In this document: positions 32,278 through 40,529 of the stretch, piece after piece
Layout: every line of letters starts with the position of its first letter
How positions within the stretch are numbered: the first letter of the stretch is position 1
NCBI GenBank assembly: GCA_963812945.1
Contig: CAWEXD010000008.1
Coordinates: forward strand, 744,001-808,000
Length of the DNA stretch: 64,000 nt
Source of the DNA: DASRDR01 sp963812945 [NCBI: uncultured Candidatus Rokubacteria bacterium]
Lineage (GTDB): Bacteria > Methylomirabilota > Methylomirabilia > Rokubacteriales
Direction of reading: 5' to 3'
Notes under the pieces: model-generated
Database searches by the model: none
Seen by the model: the letters and a program-made list of their open reading frames with translations, nothing else
What the model was told of the DNA's origin: nothing
Program-made: the position numbers and the translations under genes

Positions 32278-35004
32278 ATGGGAAGGCTAGGCGTGGTCGC
32301 CGTGATGGCGGTCCTGTTCGTCGTGCTGCCGTTCGGCCGGCAGGCAGTGGAGCTTTACACCGACTGGCTGTGGTTCCACGAGGTCGGCTTTCCCGGGGTC
32401 TTCGGGACCATCCTGTCGACGAAGGCGCTCCTGGGCCTGGTGGCGGGCGCGGTGGCGTTCCTGGTGCTGTACGGCAACGTGCTGGCGACCCGCCGGGGGC
32501 TCGGGCCGCGCCTCGTCGATCTCGACGGCGAGGAGAACCTGCCGCAGCTTCCCAGCTGGTCCCTGGTCGAGCCGTTCTACCGGCGGTTCCGCCTGCCTGC
32601 CTGTCTCGTGATCGCGTTCATGCTGAGCGGCAACGGGACGGCGCTCTGGGAGACGGTGATCCGATACCGGAACGCGGGGACCTTCGGCGTGACCGAGCCC
32701 CTGTTCGGCCGCGACGTCGGGTTCTACGTCTTCACGTACCCGCTTCTCGTCGGCGTGTTTCACTTCCTGACGCTGGTCCTGTCGGTGACCCTGGCCGCCG
32801 TCGCCGCCGTCTACGTGCTGTCGCGCGGGATCCGGCTGATGCCCACCGGCCTGGTCATGGACCCGTGGGCGAAGGGGCATCTGCTCGCGCTCGCGGCCGC
32901 GTTCCTCGTCGTGAAGGCGTGGGGGTACTCGCTGGACGCGTTCGGCCTCCTGTTCTCCGGCGGCGGCGCGTCCTTCGGGGCGAGCTACGCGGACGTCAAC
33001 GCGACGCTCCCGGCGCTCTACGCCATGATCGGCCTGGCCGGCCTCGCGGCCGTTCTGCTCCTCTTCCAGATGTCGCGGCCCGGCTTCCTCTTCGCCTTGA
33101 TCGGGATCGGGCTCTGGCTGGGAGGGGGGCTCCTCGGCCTGACCGCGTACCCCTCCCTCGTCCAGCGGCTTCGCGTGGCGCCCAACGAGATCGTGGCCGA
33201 GCGCCCCTACATCGAGCGGTCGATCGCGGCCACCAACCGGGCCTACGGGCTCGACCGGATCCAGTCGCACCCGTTCCCGGCCGAGGAGAACCTCAGCGCC
33301 GCGGTCCTGCGCAAGAACGACACCACCATCAAGAACATCCGCCTCTGGGAGCACCGCCCCGCGCTCGATTCCTACGGCCAGCTCCAGGAGATCCGCCCGT
33401 ACTACAAGTTCGTGGACGTGGACAACGACCGGTATCAGCTGGACGGAGAGTCCCGGCAGGTGATGCTGTCCGTCCGCGAGCTGTCACACGCCCACCTGCC
33501 GAGCCGCATCTGGATCAACGAGCACCTCGTGTACACGCACGGGTACGGCGCGGTCGTGGGGCCCGTCAATCGCGTGACCCGCGAGGGGCTGCCGGAGTTC
33601 TTCGTCAAGGACATCCCGCCCGCCGTCACCGGCTCGCTCAAGATCACGCGGCCGGAGGTCTACTACGGCGAGGTCGCGAACGCGTACGTGCTCGTCAAGA
33701 TGCGCGCGCCGGAGCTCAACTACCCCCAGGGTGACCAGAACGTGTACACGACGTACGCGGGCACCGGCGGGGTGTCCATCGGCTCCCTGTGGCGCCGTCT
33801 CGCGTTCGCGGCCCGCTTCGCCGAGTTCAAGATGCTCCTGTCCGACGACTTCACCCCCGAGAGCCGGATCCTCTACCACCGGCAGGTCGCCGAGCGGGTG
33901 CAGAAGATCGCGCCCTTCCTCCGCGTGGACCGAGACCCATACCCCGTCATCACCGACGCCGGGCGGATCGTCTGGCTCGTGGACACCTACACCACGACCG
34001 ACTACTTCCCGTACTCGCATCGAACCGCGGGCCTCGGGAACTACATCCGCAACCCGGTCAAGGCGACCGTGGACGCCCATGACGGGACGGTGGCATTGTA
34101 CTTGGTCGAGCCCGACGAGCCGCTGATCGCCGCCTATGCGCGCGCGTTCCCCGGTCTCTTCCAGCCGTTCTCGGCGATGCCCGAGGACCTGCGCGCCCAC
34201 ACCCGCTATCCGCAGGATCTCTTCAGCATCCAGGCCCGCATGTACGCCCAGTTCCACATGCTCGATCCCCAGGTCTTCTACAACAAGGAGGACCTGTGGA
34301 CGGTGCCCGTGCGGAAGGCGGAGGGCCGGGACACGGAGATGGAGCCCTACTACACGATCATGCGGCTCCCCGGCGAGAAGCGCGAGGAGTTCATCCTGCT
34401 GCTGCCGTTCACGCCCGTGCGGCGCGACAACATGATCGCCTGGCTGGCTGCGCGCTCGGACCCGCCCCACTACGGCAAGCTCGTCCTCTACGAGTTTCCC
34501 AAGGGCAAGCTGGTGTTCGGCCCCCGCCAGGTCGAGGCGCGAATCGATCAGGACGCGTTCATCTCCCAGCAGCTGTCGCTCTGGGGCCAGGCGGGTTCCC
34601 AGGTGATCCGGGGGGGCCTCCTCGCGATCCCCATCGAGGAGTCGCTCCTCTACGTCCAGCCGCTCTACCTGGCGGCGGAGCGCGGCCGCCTGCCGGAGCT
34701 CAAGCGCGTGATCGTGGCCTACGGGAACCGCATCGCGATGGACGAGACGCTGGAGGCCTCGCTCCAGCAGCTCTTCGGCGCGGGTGGCCCGGCGGTGGCG
34801 AGAGGCGCGCCCGCGGCCGGCCAGCCCGCCGCGGCCGGGGCGCCGGCGGCGGGCGGTCTGCCCCCGCGGCTGGCGGCCGAGGCGCTCGAGCACTTCACGC
34901 GGGCGCGCGAGCGGTTCGGCCGGGGCGACTTCACGGGCTTCGCGGATGATCTCAAGAAGCTGGAGGAGACACTCCGGCGACTGCAGACGGAGGGCCGGCG
35001 CTAG
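32278..35004 (+). CDS. UPF0182-family large membrane protein
   Basis: Protein of 908 residues. The N-terminal third holds about seven membrane segments, the first directly at the start (VVAVMAVLFVVLPFG) followed by the family motif ELYTDWLWFHEVGF. The large C-terminal two thirds are extracytoplasmic, with conserved blocks ERPYIERSIAATNRAYGLD, RPYYKFVDVDNDRYQ, RLAFAARFAEFKMLLSDD and YYTIMRLPGEKREEFILLLP. An Ala/Gly/Pro linker near residues 840-860 leads to a short charged tail. UPF0182 function is unknown. GGGGA precedes the ATG. It is a single gene, not clearly in an operon with its neighbours. Confidence 0.9.
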   Translation: MGRLGVVAVMAVLFVVLPFGRQAVELYTDWLWFHEVGFPGVFGTILSTKALLGLVAGAVAFLVLYGNVLATRRGLGPRLVDLDGEENLPQLPSWSLVEPFYRRFRLPACLVIAFMLSGNGTALWETVIRYRNAGTFGVTEPLFGRDVGFYVFTYPLLVGVFHFLTLVLSVTLAAVAAVYVLSRGIRLMPTGLVMDPWAKGHLLALAAAFLVVKAWGYSLDAFGLLFSGGGASFGASYADVNATLPALYAMIGLAGLAAVLLLFQMSRPGFLFALIGIGLWLGGGLLGLTAYPSLVQRLRVAPNEIVAERPYIERSIAATNRAYGLDRIQSHPFPAEENLSAAVLRKNDTTIKNIRLWEHRPALDSYGQLQEIRPYYKFVDVDNDRYQLDGESRQVMLSVRELSHAHLPSRIWINEHLVYTHGYGAVVGPVNRVTREGLPEFFVKDIPPAVTGSLKITRPEVYYGEVANAYVLVKMRAPELNYPQGDQNVYTTYAGTGGVSIGSLWRRLAFAARFAEFKMLLSDDFTPESRILYHRQVAERVQKIAPFLRVDRDPYPVITDAGRIVWLVDTYTTTDYFPYSHRTAGLGNYIRNPVKATVDAHDGTVALYLVEPDEPLIAAYARAFPGLFQPFSAMPEDLRAHTRYPQDLFSIQARMYAQFHMLDPQVFYNKEDLWTVPVRKAEGRDTEMEPYYTIMRLPGEKREEFILLLPFTPVRRDNMIAWLAARSDPPHYGKLVLYEFPKGKLVFGPRQVEARIDQDAFISQQLSLWGQAGSQVIRGGLLAIPIEESLLYVQPLYLAAERGRLPELKRVIVAYGNRIAMDETLEASLQQLFGAGGPAVARGAPAAGQPAAAGAPAAGGLPPRLAAEALEHFTRARERFGRGDFTGFADDLKKLEETLRRLQTEGRR

Positions 35005-35050
35005 CACCGAGCGCTGGACCCGGTCGACGCGCGCGGGGCTGGCGCGGTCC

Positions 35051-35080
35051 TTGCCGGTCCGTCCCGGTGCGCGCTACACT
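35051..35080 (+). promoter_or_regulatory. Candidate promoter of the sugar importer
   Basis: TTGCCG at 35051-35056 and TACACT at 35075-35080 are 18 bases apart, about 62 bases upstream of the binding-protein ATG, which has its own GGGAGG. Prediction from consensus only. Confidence 0.4.
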
Positions 35081-35142
35081 CGGGCGACGGTCGCGCTCGC
35101 GGTGGGACACGGCGTGAATCGCATGTCACGGGAGGACGCGAG

Positions 35143-36144
35143 ATGAAACGGACGATGCTCCTGCTCTCCGGCGTTGCGGTGGTCGCGCTCGCCCTCGGCG
35201 GCTCGGCCGTGGCCCAGCAGAAGAAGACCCTGGCGGTCGTCGTCAAGGGCCTGGACAACCCGTTCTTCACGGTGCTCGGCAACGGATGCGAGCAGTGGAA
35301 CAAGGAGAATCCGAAGTCCGAGTACAAGTGCGTCTACACCGGTCCCGCGTCGAGCGCGGACGAGGCCGGGGAGGTCCGGATGGTCGAGGACCTCATCAAC
35401 TCGGGGGCCGCCGGCATCGCGATCTCGCCGTCGAACGCGCCCGCGATGGCCAACATGCTGAAGGCGAAGAAGCCGACGATGCCGATCATGACGATCGACG
35501 CCGACCTCGCTCAGACGGACCGGGCGCTGCGCAAGACGTACCTCGGGACGAACAACTACGACATGGGCGTCCTGATGGCGAAGCACCTGAAGGGGCTCAA
35601 GCCCAAGGGCGGGACCGTGTGCCTCCAGCTGGGGAACGTCGCGGCCGACAACATCAACGCGCGGGCCCAGGGGTTCCGCGACACCATCTCCGGCAAGAAG
35701 GGCATCGAGCGCCTGAAGGGCGAGGGGGGCTGGACGGAGATCAACGGCTGTCCGCTCTTCACGAACGACCAGATCGATCTCGCCAACCAGCAGATGGCGG
35801 ACACCTTCATCGCGAACCCCAACCTCGACGCCTTCATCCTCGTCGGCGGATGGGCCCAGTTCGGCCCGCAGGCGTACGCGCAGGTGACCAACCAGGTGAT
35901 GGGCAAGCTGAAGGAGAAGAAGCTGGTCATCGTGGCGGGCGACACCCTGCCTCCCCAGATGGATGCGCTGAAGGCCGGCCGGAGCCACGCGCAGATCGGC
36001 CAGCGCCCCTTCGAGATGGGCCATCGCGCGCCCGGGGTGCTGATCGACCTGATCAACAAGAAGCCGGTCAAGGACCCGCTCTACACGGGTCTCGACGAGT
36101 GCACCCCGCAGAACCTCGGTAAGTGCCCGGCGACGGCGAAGTAG
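35143..36144 (+). CDS. Sugar ABC transporter periplasmic binding protein (RbsB-like)
   Basis: Periplasmic binding protein of 333 residues. The Sec signal is MKRTMLLLSGVAVVALALGG ending SAVA-QQ. The mature part is a type I binding fold: VVVKGLDNPFFTVLGNGCEQ opening, SGAAGIAISPSNAPAM, DNINARAQGFRDTI and LDAFILVGGWAQFGPQAY. It delivers a sugar or sugar-like ligand to the permease encoded downstream. GGGAGG precedes the ATG. Gene order binding protein, ATPase, permease is that of ribose/fructose-type importers. The ligand cannot be assigned. Confidence 0.85.
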   Translation: MKRTMLLLSGVAVVALALGGSAVAQQKKTLAVVVKGLDNPFFTVLGNGCEQWNKENPKSEYKCVYTGPASSADEAGEVRMVEDLINSGAAGIAISPSNAPAMANMLKAKKPTMPIMTIDADLAQTDRALRKTYLGTNNYDMGVLMAKHLKGLKPKGGTVCLQLGNVAADNINARAQGFRDTISGKKGIERLKGEGGWTEINGCPLFTNDQIDLANQQMADTFIANPNLDAFILVGGWAQFGPQAYAQVTNQVMGKLKEKKLVIVAGDTLPPQMDALKAGRSHAQIGQRPFEMGHRAPGVLIDLINKKPVKDPLYTGLDECTPQNLGKCPATAK

Positions 36145-36164
36145 CCCGCCGCCGCATGTCCAGC

Positions 36165-36190
36165 AAAGGGGCGCCTCCGGGCGCCCCTTT
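36165..36190 (+). terminator. Hairpin between binding protein and ATPase genes
   Basis: An 11-bp perfect stem (AAAGGGGCGCC / GGCGCCCCTTT) with a TCCG loop, followed by a short T-containing tail. It sits 20 bases after the binding-protein stop and 24 bases before the ATPase ATG. Such a hairpin is typical for partial termination or 3' end protection, so that the binding protein is made in excess over the membrane complex. Confidence 0.7.
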
Positions 36191-36214
36191 CGTTCCCGGC
36201 AGTCCGGCGATCCC

Positions 36215-37003
36215 ATGGTGAGCCCGCCGCCCGACGCGGACAGTCCCGGAGGCCAGGGACCGACGGCGCTCCTCCGGCTGACCGGGGTCTCGAAGCACTT
36301 CGGTGCGATCCAGGCGTTGATCGATGTCTCGCTGACCTTGCGTGGCGGCGAGGTCGTCGGGCTCATGGGCGACAACGGCGCCGGCAAGTCCACGCTCGTC
36401 AAGATCGTGGCCGGGAACTACCCGCCGAGCGGGGGGGCGATCGAGATAGAGGGCCGGCGGGTCGCCTTCCACAAGCCGGCCGACGCCCGGGCGGAAGGCA
36501 TCGAGATCGTCTACCAGGACCTGGCGCTCTGCGACAATCTCACGGCCGCGGCGAACGTGTACCTCGGCCGGGAGCTCACGACCGGGTTCGGCCCGTTCCG
36601 GGTCCTGGACTACCGGGCCATGTACCAGCGGGCGGGGGAGCTGTTCGCCGAGCTGAAATCGGAGACGCGGCCGCGGGACCTGGTCCGGCACATGTCGGGC
36701 GGCCAGCGCCAGGCGGTCGCCATCGCCCGGACGCGGCTCTCGGAACCGAAGATCGTGCTGATGGACGAGCCGACGGCCGCCATCAGCGTGCGTCAGGTTG
36801 CCGAGGTGCTGAATCTCATTCGACGGCTTCGCGACCACAGCATCGCCGTCGTGCTGATCAGCCATCGGATGCCGGACGTGTTCGCGGTCTCCGACCGGAT
36901 CGTCGTGCTGCGCCGCGGCGAGAAGGTGGCGGACAAGGCGATCTCGTCCAGCTCGCCGGAGGAAGTCACGGGCCTCATCACCGGCGCCATCGAGTCCGCC
37001 TGA
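36215..37003 (+). CDS. Sugar ABC transporter ATPase, single-domain type
   Basis: ATP-binding subunit of 262 residues. Walker A GDNGAGKSTLVKI lies near residue 51, Q-loop VYQDLALCDN near 104, signature MSGGQRQAVAIAR near 158, Walker B KIVLMDEPTAAIS near 178, and H-loop LISHRMPD near 212. Ribose-type importers usually have a two-domain ATPase of about 500 residues; this protein has one domain, like FrcA-type fructose importers, so it must act as a dimer. It is followed by the permease gene after 37 bases. Confidence 0.85.
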   Translation: MVSPPPDADSPGGQGPTALLRLTGVSKHFGAIQALIDVSLTLRGGEVVGLMGDNGAGKSTLVKIVAGNYPPSGGAIEIEGRRVAFHKPADARAEGIEIVYQDLALCDNLTAAANVYLGRELTTGFGPFRVLDYRAMYQRAGELFAELKSETRPRDLVRHMSGGQRQAVAIARTRLSEPKIVLMDEPTAAISVRQVAEVLNLIRRLRDHSIAVVLISHRMPDVFAVSDRIVVLRRGEKVADKAISSSSPEEVTGLITGAIESA

Positions 37004-37040
37004 CCGCCCGGCCGTCGACGGACAGGCGAGGCAGCGCGAC

Positions 37041-38066
37041 ATGGCCACGACCCTCGAGGAGTCGATCCGGAAGCAGACGCACGACTCGCCGGTGAGCTGG
37101 CTCGTCAGCCGCCAGACGTTCTGGGTGTCCTGCGCGGCCGTGCTCGCCTTCGTCGGCCTCTCCCTGGCCAGCGACGTGTTCGCCACGCAGCAGAACCTCT
37201 TCAACGTCACCCGCAACTTCGCGTTCGTCGGGATCATCGCGCTCGGCATGACCGCCGTCATCATCACCGGGGGCATCGACCTGTCGGTCGGGGCGGTGCT
37301 GGCGCTCTCGGGCATGGTGATCGGCATGTCGATGAACGTCGGCATGCCGTTCTGGGCGGCGGTGCCGCTGTCGCTCGGCACCGCGCTCCTCGTGGGCGGG
37401 TTCAACGGGGTGATGATCGCGTACGTCGGGATGCCGCCCTTCGTAGTGACGCTGGGCATGCTGTCCATCGCGCGGAGCCTCGCGATGGTGCTATCGAACA
37501 ACCGGATGGTCTACGAGTTCGGCCCGGACCAGGCGAAGCTCCTGACGCTCGGCGGCGGATTCATCGACGTCGCGCTTCCGTTCCGGGACCCGATCCAGGT
37601 GCCGAACCCGGTCCTGTTCCTGATCGCGATGGGGCTCATCACTGGCGCCGCGCTCCGGTGGACCCGGTGGGGCCGGCACCTCTTCGCCATCGGGGGCAAC
37701 GAGACGGCGGCGAACCTGACCGGCGTGCCGGTCCGCCTCGTGAAGGTGAGCGTCTACATGTTCTGCGGCTTCTGCGCGGGGATCGCGGGCATCCTCGAGG
37801 TGGGATGGCTCGGCACGATCACCACGAGCCTCGGCCAGGGCATGGAGCTGTCGGTCATCGCGGCCTCGGTCATCGGTGGCGCGAATCTCATGGGCGGGGT
37901 CGGTACCGCGTTCGGCGCGATCGTCGGCGCCGCGCTGCTCGAGGTGATCCGGAACAGCCTGATCCTCCTCGGGATCAGCGCGTTCTGGCAGGGCACCTTC
38001 GTCGGGACCTTCATCATCGTCGCGGTGCTCTTCGATCGCCTGCGGGCGCGGAGTGCCAGCGACTGA
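37041..38066 (+). CDS. Sugar ABC transporter permease (RbsC-like)
   Basis: Inner-membrane permease of 341 residues with about eight to ten membrane segments. Family motifs include MTAVIITGGIDLSVGAVLAL, PFVVTLGMLSIARSLAMVLS, FAIGGNETAANLTGVPV (coupling loop) and VIGGANLMGGVGTAFGAIVG near the end. It forms the translocation channel with the ATPase and receives ligand from the binding protein at 35143. Third and last gene of the importer operon. Confidence 0.9.
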   Translation: MATTLEESIRKQTHDSPVSWLVSRQTFWVSCAAVLAFVGLSLASDVFATQQNLFNVTRNFAFVGIIALGMTAVIITGGIDLSVGAVLALSGMVIGMSMNVGMPFWAAVPLSLGTALLVGGFNGVMIAYVGMPPFVVTLGMLSIARSLAMVLSNNRMVYEFGPDQAKLLTLGGGFIDVALPFRDPIQVPNPVLFLIAMGLITGAALRWTRWGRHLFAIGGNETAANLTGVPVRLVKVSVYMFCGFCAGIAGILEVGWLGTITTSLGQGMELSVIAASVIGGANLMGGVGTAFGAIVGAALLEVIRNSLILLGISAFWQGTFVGTFIIVAVLFDRLRARSASD

Positions 38067-38104
38067 CGGCGGAGGCGGGAGGGCGCTACCCGGTGAGGCC
38101 CGCC

Positions 38105-38404
38105 TCAGGGGTGCTCGCGGATGTCCGTGATCCGCTGATCGCGCTCGCGGACGTACCGATCCCGATCCCGCGTGAGCTGCTCGTTGAGCGTCTGGACCTC
38201 CTCGTGGGTCGTCGCCTTGCGGACGGCGTCCCTGTGGAGGATCTCGCGCTCGGCGACCTTGGCGTCGTAGACGCGGCGCGCCTCCGCGATCGCCGCCTTC
38301 TGCTCGTCTGTGAGCGGGCGCTCGACGCGGCCGCCCTCCTGGTCCTTCTGGCGGAGGCGCTCCATCGCGAGCTCGTAGGCCGTCTTCGGGGCATCGTTCG
38401 TCAT
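38105..38404 (-). CDS. Small charged coiled-coil protein, uncharacterised
   Basis: Protein of 99 residues, highly charged and nearly all helical: an N-terminal ELAMERLRQKDQEGG stretch, then TDEQKAAIAEARRVYDAKVAERE and a final LNEQLTRDRDRYVRERDQ. No membrane segment or signal. The pattern suggests a soluble coiled coil; function unknown. A gaggt motif precedes the ATG. It lies 76 bases downstream of the peptide importer permease on the same strand, and could be the tail of that operon or independent. Confidence 0.65.
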   Translation of the reverse strand: MTNDAPKTAYELAMERLRQKDQEGGRVERPLTDEQKAAIAEARRVYDAKVAEREILHRDAVRKATTHEEVQTLNEQLTRDRDRYVRERDQRITDIREHP

Positions 38405-38480
38405 GGTGGTGACCTCATTGTCCGGCGCCGCGGAGGCGCGTGGCTGGATGCCTGGGCCGGGGCCAGCGCCGCGGCCGCGC

Positions 38481-39416
38481 TCAGACGTTGCGCAGGGTCG
38501 GATCCAGGTAGTCGCGGAGCCAGTCCCCCAGCAGGTTGATGGTGAGCACGGTGAGCATGAGCGCGGTGCCAGGGAAGATGCCCATCCACCACGCCACCGC
38601 CAGGTAGTCGCGCGCGTCCGTCAGCATGCTGCCCCAGCTCGGGAGCGTCGGCTGGACGCCCAGCCCCAGGAAGGTGAGGCTGGCCTCGACGACGATGTTG
38701 TTGGCCACCGTGGCGGTCGCGAGGACGATGATCGGAGTCAGGACGTTCGGCACGACGTGGCGGAGGACGATGGTCGGCTGACCGGCGCCGATGGCCCGCA
38801 CGGCCTCGACGTATTCGCGCGTCTTGATCGAGAGGACCTGGGCGCGGACCACCCGGGCAAAGCTGGCCCACCCGGCGATGCCGAGTATCAGGATGACGTT
38901 GAGCAGCCCCGCTCCGACCGCCGCGACGACGGCGAGCGCCAGCAGCAGGAACGGGAAGGCGAGCTGGATGTCGGCCAGGCGCATCAGTCCGGTTCCCAGC
39001 CGGCCCTCGAAGTAGCCGGCCACCAGGCCGACCGCGGACCCGAGCAGCGCCGAGATCAGGACGGTCCCGAGCCCGACCATCAGCGAGATGCGCGCCCCGT
39101 ACACGAGCCGGGTGTAGACGTCGCGGCCGAGCTGATCGGTCCCCAGGAGGTGCTCCGGGGTCCCGGCCGCCTGCCAGGCCGGCGGCCGGAGGCGCTTCGC
39201 GGGCTCGCCGTAGGTCGGATCCCGATCGGTGATCCAGGGCGCGCTCAGCGCGGCGAGGGTCACCGCGAGGAGGAACGCCACGTTGAACAGGCCGCTTCCG
39301 CGCCGGAGGGTCCGCCAGAGGCGCTGGCGGTACCAGGGGAGGAGAGCCGCCGCCTCGCCCGGCGCCCGCGCGAGGGGCACGGGGGACGGACCGGCTCCGG
39401 GAACCGCCTGGCTCAT
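38481..39416 (-). CDS. Peptide-type ABC transporter permease (OppC/DppC-like)
   Basis: Permease of 311 residues. The N-terminal OppC segment GLFNVAFLLAVTLAALSAPW is followed by HLLGTDQLGRDVYTRLVYGA, the family hallmark. The core domain ends with EASLTFLGLGVQPTLPSWG and a helix before the C-terminus DPTLRNV. The coupling loop is EYVEAVRAIGAGQPTIVLRH. It pairs with the OppB-like protein upstream, whose stop it overlaps by four bases (ATGA). No ATPase gene of this importer is present within the window. Confidence 0.9.
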   Translation of the reverse strand: MSQAVPGAGPSPVPLARAPGEAAALLPWYRQRLWRTLRRGSGLFNVAFLLAVTLAALSAPWITDRDPTYGEPAKRLRPPAWQAAGTPEHLLGTDQLGRDVYTRLVYGARISLMVGLGTVLISALLGSAVGLVAGYFEGRLGTGLMRLADIQLAFPFLLLALAVVAAVGAGLLNVILILGIAGWASFARVVRAQVLSIKTREYVEAVRAIGAGQPTIVLRHVVPNVLTPIIVLATATVANNIVVEASLTFLGLGVQPTLPSWGSMLTDARDYLAVAWWMGIFPGTALMLTVLTINLLGDWLRDYLDPTLRNV

Positions 39417-40429
39417 GCGAGCTTCACCCGCGGGTCGAGCCACGCGTAGCTCAGATCCACCAGGAGGTTGAGCCCGACGAACACCAGCGTGATGAACAGG
39501 ACCGCCGACGAGACGGTGGGGAAGTCGCGAAACGTGACGGACTCCACGATCAGGCGCCCGATCCCCGGCCAGCCGAAGATGGACTCGGTGATCACCGCCC
39601 CGCCGAACAGGTTCGCGACGTCGAGAGCCCACGCGGTCACCACGGGCATCATCGCGTTCTTCAGGACGTGCTTCGCCAGGACGATGCGTTCCGGCACCCC
39701 TTTGGCCCGCGCAGTGCGGACGTAGTCCTGGGACAGGCACTCCAGCACGCTCGAGCGGACGAGGCGGGTGTTGCGGCCGAGCGACTGGGCACCCAGCGTG
39801 ATCGCGGGCAGGACCACGTTCTCCCAGCTGCCGTATCCCATCGCCGGCAGGATGCCCAAGTACACGGCGAACACCAGGATGAGCAGCAGACCGAGCCAGA
39901 AGTTGGGGATCGACTGGTTCAGGACCGCGAACGTCCGGACGGCCTGGTCGGCCCACGAGTAGGGGCGGATCGCCGACACCGTGCCGAGGATCAGGGACAG
40001 CACGGTCGAGTAGGCGGCCGCCGCGAGCATCAGCTGGAGCGTGAAGGGGAATCGCTCGAGAACGATCGGCATCGCCGGCTGGCCCAGGAATCGGAGGGAA
40101 TCGCCGAAGTCGCCGCGGATCGCGCCGCCGAGGGGCCGCATTTTCGCCTGGATGGCGCCCGCCCCGGAGATTTCCACGCCGACGGTCTGGCCGACCTGGG
40201 CCGGCGTCGAGAAGAGGTCGCCGACGAAGAAGCGAAAGAGCTGGACCGGCCACGGCTGGTCGAGGCCGTAGCGCTGCCGGATCGCCCGCATGGTGTCCTC
40301 CGACGCCCCGGGCGGCATCAACATGGCGGCGGGGTCGCCGGTGAGGTTGATGATGATGAACACCACGAACAGGACGCCCACGACGACGAAGATCGACTGG
40401 ACGAGGCGGGCGAAGACGTAGCGGGTCAC
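39413..40429 (-). CDS. Peptide-type ABC transporter permease (OppB/DppB-like)
   Basis: Permease of 338 residues beginning MTRYVFARLVQSIFVVVGVLF, the standard OppB/DppB N-terminus. The core has LSLILGTVSAIRPYSWADQA, the coupling loop DYVRTARAKGVPERIVLAKH and the end FGWPGIGRLIVESVTFRDFP and VDLSYAWLDPRVKLA. GTG start. It follows the binding-protein gene by about 100 bases and is translationally coupled to the OppC-like gene. Confidence 0.9.
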   Translation of the reverse strand: MTRYVFARLVQSIFVVVGVLFVVFIIINLTGDPAAMLMPPGASEDTMRAIRQRYGLDQPWPVQLFRFFVGDLFSTPAQVGQTVGVEISGAGAIQAKMRPLGGAIRGDFGDSLRFLGQPAMPIVLERFPFTLQLMLAAAAYSTVLSLILGTVSAIRPYSWADQAVRTFAVLNQSIPNFWLGLLLILVFAVYLGILPAMGYGSWENVVLPAITLGAQSLGRNTRLVRSSVLECLSQDYVRTARAKGVPERIVLAKHVLKNAMMPVVTAWALDVANLFGGAVITESIFGWPGIGRLIVESVTFRDFPTVSSAVLFITLVFVGLNLLVDLSYAWLDPRVKLA

Positions 40430-40529
40430 GAGTCCGAGCTCGATGCCTGAGGCGGTGCCGGCGTCGAACGTCCGGCCGGGGGAAGGCCCCCGGCCGGCAA
40501 GGGTTCGTCGGGGTGCGGACCCCGCAGCC

